Shown: positions 19,050 to 28,535, counted from the first letter of the stretch. The stretch is DNA of 64,000 bases from Martinezella rhizogenes (GCF_000799715.1 NZ_JUHG01000018.1:286269-350268), one strand, 5' to 3'. Notes: generated by a model not told the origin, from the sequence alone. Numbers and translations are program-made.

Positions 19050-21718
19050 TCTGCACTCTTCTTCGTTGTCTTCGTCTTGGAGGCCGCTTTGGCTTTCGGC
19101 TTGGCGGTGGTCTTCGTCGTCTTGCTCGCGGCCGCTGCCGTCTTGGCTTTGGCCTTGGCGGGCGCTCTGGCCGGCTTTCCACCACCGGACTTGCCGGCCT
19201 TGGCAACGATCAACGCCAGCGCTTCTTCAACCGTGATAGCCTGCGGATCAGAACCCTTCGGCAGAGTGGCGTTGACCTTGCCCCAGTTGACATAGGGTCC
19301 GTATTTGCCATCGCGAACCGTAATCGAGCCGCCGCCATCGGGATGGGCGCCGAGATCCTTCAAGGCCGCCGGCGTGCCGCGTCCTCCGCCTGGTCCCTTG
19401 CTCTGCTTTTCAGCAATAACGGTGACGGCGCGGTTGAGGCCGACGGTGAAGACGTCTTCCACTGTCTCGAGATTGGCGTAGCTGCCGTCATGCAGCAGGA
19501 ACGGCCCGTAACGGCCGATGCCGGATGAGATCATCTTGCCGCTTTCGGGATGCTTGCCGATATCGCGGGGAAGCGAGATCAGCGCCATCGCCTTCTCGTA
19601 GTCGATGTCTTCCGGCTTCCAGCCCTTCGGCAGAGAGGCGCGCTTGGCTTCCTTGCCATCGCCACGCTGGATATAGGGTCCGAAACGGCCGGAGCGCAGC
19701 GTCAACTCCTCATTGGTCACCGGATCGGTGCCGAGCGCCTTCGGTTCGCTCAAGCCCGAGGATTCGGCTTCAGTGCCGCCATCCGAGGAGAGCTGGCGCG
19801 TATAGTTGCATTCCGGATAGTTTGAGCAGCCGACGAAGGCGCCGTATTTGCCGAGCTTCAGCGACAGGTTGCCGGTGCCGCAGACCTGGCAGATGCGCGG
19901 GTCGCTGCCGTCTTCACGCTTCGGGAAGACCAGCGGCGCCAGCGCTTCGTTCAGCGCGTCGAGCACGTTGGTGACGCGCAACTCCTTGGTGTCCTCGATC
20001 TGGGCGAAGAAGTCGCGCCAGAAGTCGCGCAACACATCCTTCCAGTTCAATTCGCCGGCCGAAATGCGGTCGAGCTTCTCTTCGAGATCGGCCGTGAAGT
20101 CGTATTCGACGTACTTGGTGAAGAAGCTTTCGAGGAACGCGGTCACCAGGCGGCCCTTGGCCTGCGGCAACAGCTTGCGCTTGTCGATCGTCACATAGTC
20201 GCGGTCGCGCAGCGTCGCCAGCGTTGCCGCATAGGTCGACGGGCGGCCGATGCCGAGCTCTTCCATCTTCTTGATCAGCGATGCCTCAGAATAGCGCGGT
20301 GGCGGCTCGGTAAAGTGCTGTGTCGAGTTGATCTTCTGCTTGGCGAGGTTTTCGCGCGCATTGATCTCCGGCAGGCGGCCATCCTCGTCGTCGGCATCGT
20401 CGCTCTGCTCGCCGTCTTCCTTCTGGTCCGTATAGGCGGCGATGAAGCCGTCGAAGCGGATCACGGAGCCAACGGCGCGCAGGCCAGCCTTCTGGTCGCC
20501 ATTGGCGGCGAGGATCTCGACGGTGGTACGTTCGATCTCGGCCGAGGCCATCTGGCTGGCGATGCCACGCTTCCAGACGAGGTCGTAGAGCCGGAGCTGA
20601 TCGGCATCGAGGTATTTGCGCACACGATCCGGAGTACGGTCGAAATCCGTCGGGCGGATCGCTTCGTGCGCTTCCTGGGCGTTCTTCGCCTTGGTCGAGT
20701 AGAGGCGGGCCTTTTCCGGCAGGTAGCGGTTGCCGAACTGATCGGCGATGGCGATCCGCGCCGCGTCGATCGCTTCCGGTGCCATCTGCACACCGTCCGT
20801 ACGCATATAGGTAATGAGACCGACGGTTTCGCCGCCGATGTCGACACCTTCATAGAGCTTCTGTGCGACCTGCATGGTGCGCGAGGCCGAGAAGCCGAGC
20901 TTGGAGGAAGCGGCCTGCTGCAGGGTGGAGGTGGTAAAGGGCGGGCTCGGATTGCGCTTGACCGGCTTTGCCTCGACGGTGTCGACGACATAAGAGGCGC
21001 CTTCCAGCAGCGCCTTCAGATTGCCGGCCTCTTCGCCATTGCCGACAGCACGCGGTTGCAGGCGCTTGCCATTGGCAGCCACCAGCCGGGCCTCGAATTC
21101 GTCGCCGCGCGGCGTCTTCAGGATTGCCGAGAGATTCCAGTATTCCTCGGAAATAAAGCGCTCGATCTCGGTTTCGCGATCGCAGACGAGGCGCAGCGCC
21201 ACCGACTGCACGCGACCCGCCGAGCGAGCGCCGGGCAGCTTGCGCCACAGCACCGGCGACAGGTTGAAGCCGACGAGATAGTCGAGGGCGCGGCGGGCGA
21301 GATAGGCGTCGACCAACGGCACATCGATGTCGCGTGGGTCGGCCATGGCGTCGAGCACGGCCTTCTTGGTGATGGCATTGAAGACGACGCGCTTGACGGG
21401 CTTGCCGTTGATGACACGCTTCTTGTTGAGAAGATCGAGCACATGCCAGGAAATCGCTTCGCCTTCGCGATCCGGGTCGGTCGCGAGAAATAGGGCATCG
21501 GAGGTTTTCATCGCATCGGCGATGTCTTTCATCCGCTTTTGCGAAGCGGCGTCAACTTCCCACAGCATCTCGAAGTCCTGATCGGGCAGGACCGAGCCGT
21601 CCTTGGCGGGCAGGTCTCGCACATGGCCAAAGGAAGCAAGAACCGTATATCCGGGTCCCAGATATTTGTTGATTGTCTTGGCCTTGGCAGGCGATTCCAC
21701 CACTACAACGTTCATCAT
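19046..21718 (-). CDS. topA: DNA topoisomerase I
   Basis: Type IA topoisomerase that relaxes negative supercoils, 890 residues. The Toprim domain is at the start (VVVESPAKAKTINKYL, then DPDREGEAISWH). The active-site Tyr is in LITYMRTDGV near residue 305. One intact four-cysteine zinc finger remains (CQVCGTG then CSNYPEC, about 605-630). After it come degenerate repeats without cysteines (GRFGPYIQRGDG, GIGRYGPFLLHDG, GKYGPYVNWGKV), and a Lys/Ala tail of about 50 residues that should bind DNA non-specifically. rnr overlaps the stop by 4 nt; dprA lies 237 nt upstream on the same strand. A second ATG directly follows the first. Confidence 0.97.
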   Translation of the reverse strand: MMNVVVVESPAKAKTINKYLGPGYTVLASFGHVRDLPAKDGSVLPDQDFEMLWEVDAASQKRMKDIADAMKTSDALFLATDPDREGEAISWHVLDLLNKKRVINGKPVKRVVFNAITKKAVLDAMADPRDIDVPLVDAYLARRALDYLVGFNLSPVLWRKLPGARSAGRVQSVALRLVCDRETEIERFISEEYWNLSAILKTPRGDEFEARLVAANGKRLQPRAVGNGEEAGNLKALLEGASYVVDTVEAKPVKRNPSPPFTTSTLQQAASSKLGFSASRTMQVAQKLYEGVDIGGETVGLITYMRTDGVQMAPEAIDAARIAIADQFGNRYLPEKARLYSTKAKNAQEAHEAIRPTDFDRTPDRVRKYLDADQLRLYDLVWKRGIASQMASAEIERTTVEILAANGDQKAGLRAVGSVIRFDGFIAAYTDQKEDGEQSDDADDEDGRLPEINARENLAKQKINSTQHFTEPPPRYSEASLIKKMEELGIGRPSTYAATLATLRDRDYVTIDKRKLLPQAKGRLVTAFLESFFTKYVEYDFTADLEEKLDRISAGELNWKDVLRDFWRDFFAQIEDTKELRVTNVLDALNEALAPLVFPKREDGSDPRICQVCGTGNLSLKLGKYGAFVGCSNYPECNYTRQLSSDGGTEAESSGLSEPKALGTDPVTNEELTLRSGRFGPYIQRGDGKEAKRASLPKGWKPEDIDYEKAMALISLPRDIGKHPESGKMISSGIGRYGPFLLHDGSYANLETVEDVFTVGLNRAVTVIAEKQSKGPGGGRGTPAALKDLGAHPDGGGSITVRDGKYGPYVNWGKVNATLPKGSDPQAITVEEALALIVAKAGKSGGGKPARAPAKAKAKTAAAASKTTKTTAKPKAKAASKTKTTKKSAE

Positions 21719-21955
21719 AAATCTCTGAATAAGAGGTCGCGCCGGAAAAAGGCGCGGGAGAAACCGGGTATTTTCGCTCCCCGGCCTTCCGACATGGACA
21801 GGGAATTCGTCGCGGTCAAGAGGCGATGTCGATTTTTGCCAACGGCTCGATGCCGCGATCCCTTCCGGATGGCATCTGTATTACATCCCGAAAAAATGTT
21901 CGCCGACGCTTCCGGCGGGGGTGCAGCCATCATATCGGGATGATCGGCCATGCTT

Positions 21956-23107
21956 TCAATCCAGCATTGAGATCGACACCAGCCCGCCCGGATGTCGATG
22001 CAGCCGCCCAGCCATGTCCAGTTCGAGAAGCACGGAATGGACCGACGATACCGACAGGCCGGTATGCCGGATAATGTCGTCGATCTCCACGGGCGTCGGT
22101 CCGAGCGCGTCGACGATCTGATCGCGGTCGGTATCGTCTGGCGGTGGCGACAACGGCTTGTCGTTCTTTTCGACCGGCGTTTCCGCAAGTTGCGAGCGAA
22201 ACAGGTCGGGTTCGGCCAATGGCCGCAGCGCTTCGACGATATCCTCCGGACGGGTGACGATCATCGCACCGTCCTTTAGCAAGCCATTGGTGCCCTCGCA
22301 GCGCGGATCGAGCGGCGAACCGGGGACAGCAAAGACCAGTCGGCCGAATTCGCCGGAAAGGCGCGCGGTGATCAGCGAACCGGAGCGTGTCGCAGCCTCG
22401 ACCACGACGAGGCCGAGAGAAATGCCTGATATCAGCCGATTGCGGCGCGGGAAGTCGCGCGCCCGGGGTTCCCAGCCAAACGGCATCTCGCTGACGGCAA
22501 GGCCGTCGCCGTCCCATATCTCGTTCAGCAGGCCGACATTTTCAGGCGGGTAGGGCTGGTCGAGCCCACCGGCCATGGCGGCGATTGTGCCGGTCCGAAG
22601 GCTGGCGCGGTGCGCGGCCGTATCGATGCCACGGGCGAGGCCCGAGATGATGGCGTAGCCGGCCTCGCCGCAGGTGCGGGCGATCATGGCAGCGAATTTC
22701 GCGCCGCTGATCGAGGCATTGCGCGAACCGACGATGCCGATGGCCGGACGAACCGCTGCCGACAGGTTGCCTTTGACAGTCAGAAGCGGCGGCGCCCCGT
22801 CGATCTCTTTCAGAGCCTGCGGATAGCCCGGCTCGCCGATGCCGACGAAGCGGGCGCCGAAACGATGCACTGCCTCCAGTTCGCGCAGCGCGTCCTGCTC
22901 ACTGGCGATGCGGATCACCCGCGTCCCGCCACCGCGTTGCGACAGGTCCGGCAAGGCGGCGAGAGCGGCTTCAGCGGAGCCATAATGATGAATGAGATCG
23001 CGAAAGGTCGAGGGGCCGACATTGTCGGAGCGGATGAGCCTGAGCCAGGCGATCCTTTGTTTTTCCGTCAGCGCAATTCCGTTTCGTCCTGCGCTGCCTG
23101 CGACCAT
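21956..23107 (-). CDS. dprA: DNA-processing protein DprA
   Basis: Loads RecA onto incoming single-stranded DNA during transformation, and is widespread in species not known to be competent. The 383-residue product has an N-terminal SAM-like part (WLRLIRSDNVGPSTFRDLI), the Rossmann core with IGIVGSRNASISGAKFA, GYAIISGLARGIDTAAHRAS, and AVPGSPLDPRCEGTNGLL, and a C-terminal winged-helix domain (about 325-380, IDDIIRHTGLSVSSVHSVLL). The ATG at 23107 shares one base with the plsY stop (TAATG), which sets the start and suggests coupling; the frame is open further upstream but would then overlap plsY. Confidence 0.95.
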   Translation of the reverse strand: MVAGSAGRNGIALTEKQRIAWLRLIRSDNVGPSTFRDLIHHYGSAEAALAALPDLSQRGGGTRVIRIASEQDALRELEAVHRFGARFVGIGEPGYPQALKEIDGAPPLLTVKGNLSAAVRPAIGIVGSRNASISGAKFAAMIARTCGEAGYAIISGLARGIDTAAHRASLRTGTIAAMAGGLDQPYPPENVGLLNEIWDGDGLAVSEMPFGWEPRARDFPRRNRLISGISLGLVVVEAATRSGSLITARLSGEFGRLVFAVPGSPLDPRCEGTNGLLKDGAMIVTRPEDIVEALRPLAEPDLFRSQLAETPVEKNDKPLSPPPDDTDRDQIVDALGPTPVEIDDIIRHTGLSVSSVHSVLLELDMAGRLHRHPGGLVSISMLD

Positions 23108-23727
23108 TACCCCTTCGCTCCGATCTTGGTTTCCGTGCCGGCTGTCAGCCTGATGATATTGGCCCGGTGCTTGTACCAGGAGATAACGGTCATCAGCGCC
23201 ATGACGGCGGCGATCTTGTCGGCGCCCAGTATCCACAATGCAACCGGAATGACAAGGGTTGCAACCAGTGCGGAAAGAGAAGAGTAGCGGGTAGTGAAGG
23301 CGATGACCAGCCAGACGATGGCGAAGATCAAAGCCATGAACGGCGCGAGGCCGAGGAGAATACCCAGGTAGGTCGCAACACCCTTGCCGCCCTTGAAGCC
23401 GATCCAGACCGGAAAGATATGGCCGATGAAGGCGGCAAAGCCGGCGAGAATACCTGCGTCCTCGCCGAAGAAGTGCGAGACGATCAGTACTGCCACCGTG
23501 CCCTTGAAGGCATCAAGCAGCAGCGTTGCCGCCGCCAGACCTTTGTTACCGGTGCGCAGCACATTGGTTGCGCCGATATTGCCCGAGCCGATATTGCGGA
23601 CATCGCCGAGACCGGCCATGCGCGTCAGAACCAGGCCGAAGGGAATGGAGCCGAGGAGATAGCCGATAACGGCTGCTGCCAGTGCGGTCGGCAGGGTGAG
23701 CTGCCATGTCCAGAATTCCGCCATCAC
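23107..23727 (-). CDS. plsY: Glycerol-3-phosphate acyltransferase PlsY
   Basis: Inner-membrane enzyme that moves an acyl group from acyl-phosphate to glycerol-3-phosphate, the first step of phospholipid synthesis with PlsX. The 206 residues hold about five to six membrane segments and the conserved motifs GYLLGSIPFGLVLTR, NIGSGNIGATNVLRTGNK (motif 2) and HIFPVWIGFKGGKGVATYLG (motif 3). The C terminus is short and basic. Its stop overlaps the dprA start by 1 nt, and pyrC' lies 29 nt upstream, so it is part of the pyrB-to-DUF983 series. Confidence 0.96.
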   Translation of the reverse strand: MMAEFWTWQLTLPTALAAAVIGYLLGSIPFGLVLTRMAGLGDVRNIGSGNIGATNVLRTGNKGLAAATLLLDAFKGTVAVLIVSHFFGEDAGILAGFAAFIGHIFPVWIGFKGGKGVATYLGILLGLAPFMALIFAIVWLVIAFTTRYSSLSALVATLVIPVALWILGADKIAAVMALMTVISWYKHRANIIRLTAGTETKIGAKG

Positions 23728-23756
23728 GTCTTATTCCCTATAAGCCCCAGCTTCAC

Positions 23757-25046
23757 CTAGAGACTGTGAACCAGCTTGCCCGCGACATAGGTTGCAACGG
23801 CCCGGCCGCTCATTCTTGCGTCTTCGAACGGTGTATTCTTCGAGCGCGACAGAAGCATGTCTTTGGCGACAAGCCAAGGCTCATCGAGATCGATCAAGGC
23901 GATATCGGCCTTCGCGCCCGGCTTCAGCGTGCCGGCGTCGAGACCGAAGATCTGCGCCGGCCGCGTCGACAGGGCGTCGATCAGCCGCATCAGGCTGACA
24001 TGGCCGCTGTGATAGAGCCGAAGCGCTGCGGCGAGCAGTGTTTCCAGCCCGACCGCGCCATCCTCCGCCTCTCCGAACGGCAGGCGCTTCGTGTCCACAT
24101 CCTGCGGATCGTGCGAGGAGACGATGATGTCGATCGTGCCGTCGGCCAGTGCCTCGATCATCCCCATGCGGTCGTCTTCGGCACGTAGCGGCGGATAGAG
24201 TTTGAAGAAGGTGCGATATTCGCCGATGTCGTTTTCGTTCAGCGCCAGATTGTTGATCGAGATGCCGCAGGTGACCTTTGCGCCGCGAGAGCGGGCAAGG
24301 CGGATGGCCTCCGCCGATTCCGGCACCGAAATCATCGCTGCGTGGTAGTGGCCGCGGGTCAGGGCAGCGATCCTCAGATCGCGCTCGAGCGGAATGAGCT
24401 CGGCTTCCTTCGGAATGCCGGAAAGGCCGAGCCAGCTTGCAAACAGCCCCTCATGCATGACGCCATTGGCGCCAAGATATTTGTCGCGGGTCTCGCAGGA
24501 AATGACCGCGCCGAATTCGCGCGCATAGGTCATGATCCGGCGCAGAACCTGCGTGTCGTGGACACCGGAATGCGCGTCGGTAAAGACGACGGCACCGGCT
24601 TGGCGCAGGAGGCCGATTTCCGTCATTTCCTCGCCGGCAAGGCCCTTGGTGAGGGCTGCAGCCGGATAGACATTGACGACAGCCGTATCGCGCGCCGTCT
24701 TCTTGACGAATTCGACCAGAGCGATGTCGTCGATGACGGGATCGGTGTCCGGCATCATGATGAATGAGGTAACGCCGCCGGCCGCCGCCGCGCGGCTGGC
24801 CGAGGCAATGGTCTCGCGATGCTCGCCGCCGGGCTCGCCGACATGCACGCGGGCATCGACCAGGCCGGGAACGGCGACGAGGCCGGTGCAATCCCGCACT
24901 TCGGCGCCTTTCGGTGCGGCCTGGCTCTTCGCGTCCTTGCCGGCAGCGACGATGAGGCCGTTTGCGACGATGATCGTGCCGACCTCATCGAGATTGCGCG
25001 AGGGGTCGATGATGCGGACGTTCTGGAGGACGATCGAGTTGCTCAT
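23757..25046 (-). CDS. Non-catalytic dihydroorotase homologue (PyrC'/PyrX type)
   Basis: A 429-residue amidohydrolase-fold protein overlapping the pyrB stop by 4 nt. Active dihydroorotases carry Zn ligands in a D-x-H-x-H-x-R motif; here the site reads GLVDARVHVGEPG, with the first His replaced by Arg and the Arg replaced by Gly. The usual TPHHL becomes SINNL (ISINNLALNE), the H-A-E-D region becomes CETRDKYL, and the DHAPH region becomes SHDPQDV. So nearly all metal and substrate ligands are gone. In Pseudomonas and others, a dead PyrC' of this kind forms a dodecamer with aspartate transcarbamoylase and is needed for its assembly. I infer the same here; a true pyrC should exist elsewhere in the genome. 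Confidence 0.88.
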   Translation of the reverse strand: MSNSIVLQNVRIIDPSRNLDEVGTIIVANGLIVAAGKDAKSQAAPKGAEVRDCTGLVAVPGLVDARVHVGEPGGEHRETIASASRAAAAGGVTSFIMMPDTDPVIDDIALVEFVKKTARDTAVVNVYPAAALTKGLAGEEMTEIGLLRQAGAVVFTDAHSGVHDTQVLRRIMTYAREFGAVISCETRDKYLGANGVMHEGLFASWLGLSGIPKEAELIPLERDLRIAALTRGHYHAAMISVPESAEAIRLARSRGAKVTCGISINNLALNENDIGEYRTFFKLYPPLRAEDDRMGMIEALADGTIDIIVSSHDPQDVDTKRLPFGEAEDGAVGLETLLAAALRLYHSGHVSLMRLIDALSTRPAQIFGLDAGTLKPGAKADIALIDLDEPWLVAKDMLLSRSKNTPFEDARMSGRAVATYVAGKLVHSL

Positions 25047-25999
25047 GCGCCAGCTCCCTCGGTGCGCGGCCCCTGGTTCTGTGAGATCAGCAGCGTCTCC
25101 ATGACTGCCATGCGCACAGCGACGCCCATTTCCACCTGCTCGGCGATGACGCTTTGCGGGCCGTCGGCGACTTCCGAGGCAATCTCGACACCACGGTTCA
25201 TCGGGCCGGGATGCATGACCAGCGCATCCTCCTTGGCGGCCTTCAGCGTCTCTGCGTCGAGCCCATAGAAATGGAAGTATTCGCGCACCGAAGGCACGAA
25301 GGCACCGGACATGCGTTCGCGCTGCAAGCGCAGCATCATCACCACATCGGCGTCCTTCAGCCCTTCCTTCATCGAATGGAAGACCTCAACGCCCATATCC
25401 GCAATCCCGGCGGGCAGCAGGGTGGCGGGTGCCACGACCCGAACCCGCGCGCCCATGGCATTCAGCAGCAGAATGTTGGAGCGGGCGACGCGCGAATGCA
25501 GCACGTCGCCGCAGATCGCCACGATGATGCGCGACAGCTTGCCCTTGGCGCGGCGGATGGTCAGCGCGTCGAGCAGCGCCTGCGTCGGATGCTCGTGCTG
25601 GCCGTCGCCGGCGTTGACGACGGAGCAGGAGACCTTCTGTGCCAAGAGCGCGGCGGCGCCGGCGCTGGAATGGCGGATGACCAGCACGTCGGGGCGCATG
25701 GCGTTCAGGGTCATCGCCGTGTCGATGAGCGTCTCGCCTTTTTTGACCGAGGAGTTGCCGACCGACATGTTCATCACGTCGGCACCCAGCCGCTTGCCAG
25801 CCAATTCGAAAGAGGCTTGCGTGCGGGTCGAGGCTTCGAAAAAGAGATTGATCTGCGTCAGCCCGCGAAGCGTCGATGTCTTCTTCTCGCGCTGGAGGCT
25901 GATCTTCACCGCCTCGTCGGCCTTGTCGAGAAGATAGGTGATATCCTGCTCGGTGAGGCCCTTGATGCCGATGAGGTGGCGGTGGGGAAAGAAGACCAT
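25043..25999 (-). CDS. pyrB: Aspartate carbamoyltransferase catalytic subunit
   Basis: Condenses carbamoyl phosphate with aspartate in pyrimidine synthesis; 318 residues. The carbamoyl-phosphate site reads FFEASTRTQASFELAGKRLG (near residues 53-72; Gln where E. coli has Arg56). VRHSSAGAAALLA-like, NAGDGQHEHPTQALLDA and DVLHSRVARSN follow, and MHPGPMNRGVEI ends the aspartate-binding part. pyrC' overlaps by 4 nt (ATGA), the classic partner of this ATCase class. No leader attenuator of the UMP type was recognised upstream. It is the first gene of the minus-strand series. Confidence 0.96.
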   Translation of the reverse strand: MVFFPHRHLIGIKGLTEQDITYLLDKADEAVKISLQREKKTSTLRGLTQINLFFEASTRTQASFELAGKRLGADVMNMSVGNSSVKKGETLIDTAMTLNAMRPDVLVIRHSSAGAAALLAQKVSCSVVNAGDGQHEHPTQALLDALTIRRAKGKLSRIIVAICGDVLHSRVARSNILLLNAMGARVRVVAPATLLPAGIADMGVEVFHSMKEGLKDADVVMMLRLQRERMSGAFVPSVREYFHFYGLDAETLKAAKEDALVMHPGPMNRGVEIASEVADGPQSVIAEQVEMGVAVRMAVMETLLISQNQGPRTEGAGA

Positions 26000-26181
26000 G
26001 AAGCTGCCCTCTGGATTTCGTCAGGGCGTCTATAAAGAGGGAGTGGCTCAGGGGCAAGCGTGGGCTTTGGATAAGCTCATTTGTTCCCCATGCAATTTGA
26101 TTCGAATCTCGTTACAGCGCTAATCTCGCGAGACGAAACTTCCGGTTTCCTTTTGCAATCCTCATGCTCTAAAAGCGAAAT

Positions 26182-27840
26182 ATGACCCAATCGACCCGGA
26201 ATGACGATACATTTGCTGAACTGAACCAGCCGAGCCTCTGGTCCGGCATCAATGCTTATCGTTCCGATCCGCTGATCGTCGATCTGACCTCCGGCCTGCC
26301 GCGCTCGACGCGCGAGGATCTGGAGCAGATGGGCCGCTACGTCACCTCGCATGAGGCGCAGGAACTGGCGCGCATGGCAAACCAGGGCACACCGCAACTG
26401 CGCACCCATGGGCCGCGCGGTGAACGGCTGGACGTGGTCGAATTCCACCCGGCCTGGCATGCGTTGATGCGCCGTTCGATGTCGGCGGGTCTGCATTCTT
26501 CTATCTGGGACGCACAGGCCGATCCGGATGCGAAAGGCCAGTCGCACAAGGTTCGCGCAGCACGTTTCTATCTTACGGCGCAGCTCGAATGCGGCCATCT
26601 TTGCCCGCTGACCATGACCAGCGCTTCGGTCGCGGCGATGATGGCGTCTCCGGCGGTGCAAAAAGACTGGGCGCCGAAGGTCCTGTCGCGCAAGTATGAT
26701 TCGTCCAACAAGCCGGCCATGCAGAAGTCCGCCGTCACCATCGGCATGGGCATGACGGAAAAGCAGGGCGGCACGGATGTGCGCGCCAACAAGACGACCG
26801 CCGACAAGGTCAGCGACGGTATCTACCGGCTCTCCGGCCACAAATGGTTCATGTCGGCGCCGATGAGCGATGCCTTCATCATGCTGGCGCAGACCAAGGA
26901 CGGCATGGGCTGCTTCCTGGTGCCGCGACTGCTCGAGGATGGCTCCGCCAACGGCCTGCAATTCCAGCGGCTAAAGGACAAGCTCGGCAATCGCTCGAAT
27001 GCCTCTTCCGAGGTCGAGTTCAGCGACACTTTCGGCTTCCTGCTCGGTGCCCCCGATGGCGGCATCCGCACCATTCTCGACATGGTGACGCTGACGCGCC
27101 TCGATTGCGCCCTTGCCTCCGCCGGCATTATGCGGGCTTCGCTCGCCGAAGCCGTGCATCATACGCGCGGCCGCAGCGTTTTCGGCAAGACGCTGGTGCA
27201 GCAGCCGATCATGACGCGCGTACTCGCCGACATGGCGCTCGATGTCGCGGCCGCAACCGCGCTCGCCTTCCGGCTGGCGGAATCCTTTGACAAGGCCAGC
27301 ACCAGCAGCGAAGACGCCGCCTATGCCCGCGTCATGACGCCGGTTGCCAAATACTGGTGCTGCAAGATCGCGCCCGCGCTGATCTACGAGGCGATGGAGT
27401 GCATCGGCGGCAGCGGCTATATCGAGGAACGCCCGATCGCCCGGCATTATCGCGAGGCACCGGTCAATGCGATATGGGAAGGCTCCGGCAATGTCATGGC
27501 GCTCGATCTGCTGCGCGTGCTGAACCGGGGCAGGGACCTGTTCGAGACCGTCTTCGCCGGCCTTGCCCGCGATCTCGGTCCGGCGGGCAAGAAGACCATC
27601 GACGTGCTCCGGGCCGCCATGGCGCTGTGCGAACAGGACGAGGGCGCTGCCCGCCTGCTGATCGAGCAGATGGCGCTCGCCGCCGGTGCCGCAGAGCTTT
27701 ATCGACTGGGTGCCGGCAAGATCGCCGACGCCTTCATCGAAACCCGCCTGGCCGGCGGCTGGCGCTCGACCTACGGCATGCTCGATGCGCGGTTCGACGC
27801 GAGCTACATCGTCGATCTGCTGTATCCGCCGGCGACTTAG
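26182..27840 (+). CDS. aidB: AidB-like acyl-CoA dehydrogenase family protein
   Basis: A 552-residue flavoprotein of the AidB branch (E. coli AidB is 541 residues, is induced by alkylation and binds DNA and FAD). Family marks are GMTEKQGGTDVRANKTTA near 192-209, HKWFMSAPMSDAF, GGSGYIEERPIARHYREAPV and NAIWEGSGNVMALDLLR. The C-terminal part (about 445-552) is longer than in ordinary acyl-CoA dehydrogenases, as in AidB. The gene is alone, divergent from pyrB (182 nt between starts). No Ada-type operator was recognised. AidB-like dehydrogenases also act on branched acyl-CoAs, so the DNA-protection role is inferred. Confidence 0.85.
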   Translation: MTQSTRNDDTFAELNQPSLWSGINAYRSDPLIVDLTSGLPRSTREDLEQMGRYVTSHEAQELARMANQGTPQLRTHGPRGERLDVVEFHPAWHALMRRSMSAGLHSSIWDAQADPDAKGQSHKVRAARFYLTAQLECGHLCPLTMTSASVAAMMASPAVQKDWAPKVLSRKYDSSNKPAMQKSAVTIGMGMTEKQGGTDVRANKTTADKVSDGIYRLSGHKWFMSAPMSDAFIMLAQTKDGMGCFLVPRLLEDGSANGLQFQRLKDKLGNRSNASSEVEFSDTFGFLLGAPDGGIRTILDMVTLTRLDCALASAGIMRASLAEAVHHTRGRSVFGKTLVQQPIMTRVLADMALDVAAATALAFRLAESFDKASTSSEDAAYARVMTPVAKYWCCKIAPALIYEAMECIGGSGYIEERPIARHYREAPVNAIWEGSGNVMALDLLRVLNRGRDLFETVFAGLARDLGPAGKKTIDVLRAAMALCEQDEGAARLLIEQMALAAGAAELYRLGAGKIADAFIETRLAGGWRSTYGMLDARFDASYIVDLLYPPAT

Positions 27841-27855
27841 GTGGTGGGGTTGGAT

Positions 27856-28254
27856 TTACAGGGCGACTTGTAAGCCCAGATGTGCGGACATCGGATCGAA
27901 GTCTCGATCATCGTGAAGAAGAGTATGGCCTTCTTCGATGCAGAATGTACCGATGATGACGTCTATGGTTTTGCGCACCGTAACTCCCTGCGCACGTAGC
28001 AGGCGGTAATTGCGCGCTGCCTTGACGGCGAGTGCGTCATTCAACATCGGTCGAATGGTAAATTGGCGAAGGTTTCGTTCGATCAATGTTGCCTGTCGCT
28101 CGCCCCGGGCACCTTGAAGAACCTCGAGAAGGATCAGGTCTCCGACCAGAATATCGGGAGGCCCTGCGGTGAGTATGTTTCGCAAACGAAGCACGGCTTC
28201 CGTCTCCGTTGCGCGTAGAAGCGAAATCCAAACGGAGCTGTCGACAACGATCAC
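27856..28254 (-). CDS. vapC: VapC-type PIN domain ribonuclease toxin
   Basis: Toxin of a type II toxin-antitoxin pair; PIN toxins cut RNA, often tRNA. The 132-residue product shows the acidic site residues in order: VIVVDSSVWISLL (first Asp), GDLILLEVLQG (Glu), KTIDVIIGTFCIE (Asp) and LLHDDRDFD (C-terminal Asp pair). The start is GTG at 28254, overlapping the antitoxin stop as GTGA, the usual coupling in vapBC. The open frame continues upstream but inside vapB. Its base composition is lower in GC than the flanks, which suggests a mobile module. Confidence 0.88.
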   Translation of the reverse strand: MIVVDSSVWISLLRATETEAVLRLRNILTAGPPDILVGDLILLEVLQGARGERQATLIERNLRQFTIRPMLNDALAVKAARNYRLLRAQGVTVRKTIDVIIGTFCIEEGHTLLHDDRDFDPMSAHLGLQVAL

Positions 28255-28451
28255 GTTTGCCGATCTCTGCGCATGTCTTCGAGATCGCCTTCCCAACCAA
28301 GTCCGGCAAGGTCATCGAAGGCTTTTTTCTGGCGATGCCAGCGAACGACGCTCCGCAAAGCTTCTTCAACGGTCGCCTTTTTCGTCGACTGTCCTGTTGC
28401 AGCCATCGCTTCCGCGATCAATGCGTCGTCAATGTCGATGTTCGTTCGCAT
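28251..28451 (-). CDS. vapB: VapB-type antitoxin
   Basis: A 66-residue antitoxin with an N-terminal ribbon-helix-helix-like segment (MRTNIDIDDALIAEAMAATG) and QSTKKATVEEALRSVV, matching the VapB family sometimes annotated DUF2191. The C-terminal half (KKAFDDLAGLGWEGDLEDM) is acidic and should wrap the toxin. The ATG at 28451 is preferred over a TTG at 28457. The gene stops inside the vapC start. A perfect inverted repeat lies 11 nt upstream of the ATG and is the likely autoregulatory operator. Confidence 0.88.
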   Translation of the reverse strand: MRTNIDIDDALIAEAMAATGQSTKKATVEEALRSVVRWHRQKKAFDDLAGLGWEGDLEDMRRDRQT

Positions 28452-28462
28452 TTGCAATCTCG

Positions 28463-28490
28463 TGTGTATGTCGATAAGAAATCATACACA
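28463..28490 (-). promoter_or_regulatory. Palindromic operator of vapBC
   Basis: TGTGTATG (28463-28470) and CATACACA (28483-28490) are perfect inverted repeats 12 nt apart, just upstream of vapB. VapBC complexes normally bind such a palindrome to repress their own promoter. That this one is the site is inference from position and symmetry. Confidence 0.7.
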
Positions 28491-28535
28491 TCAGCGCGCG
28501 AAATGTAAACGCGAAAGCAATTATCGAGGTCCCCC

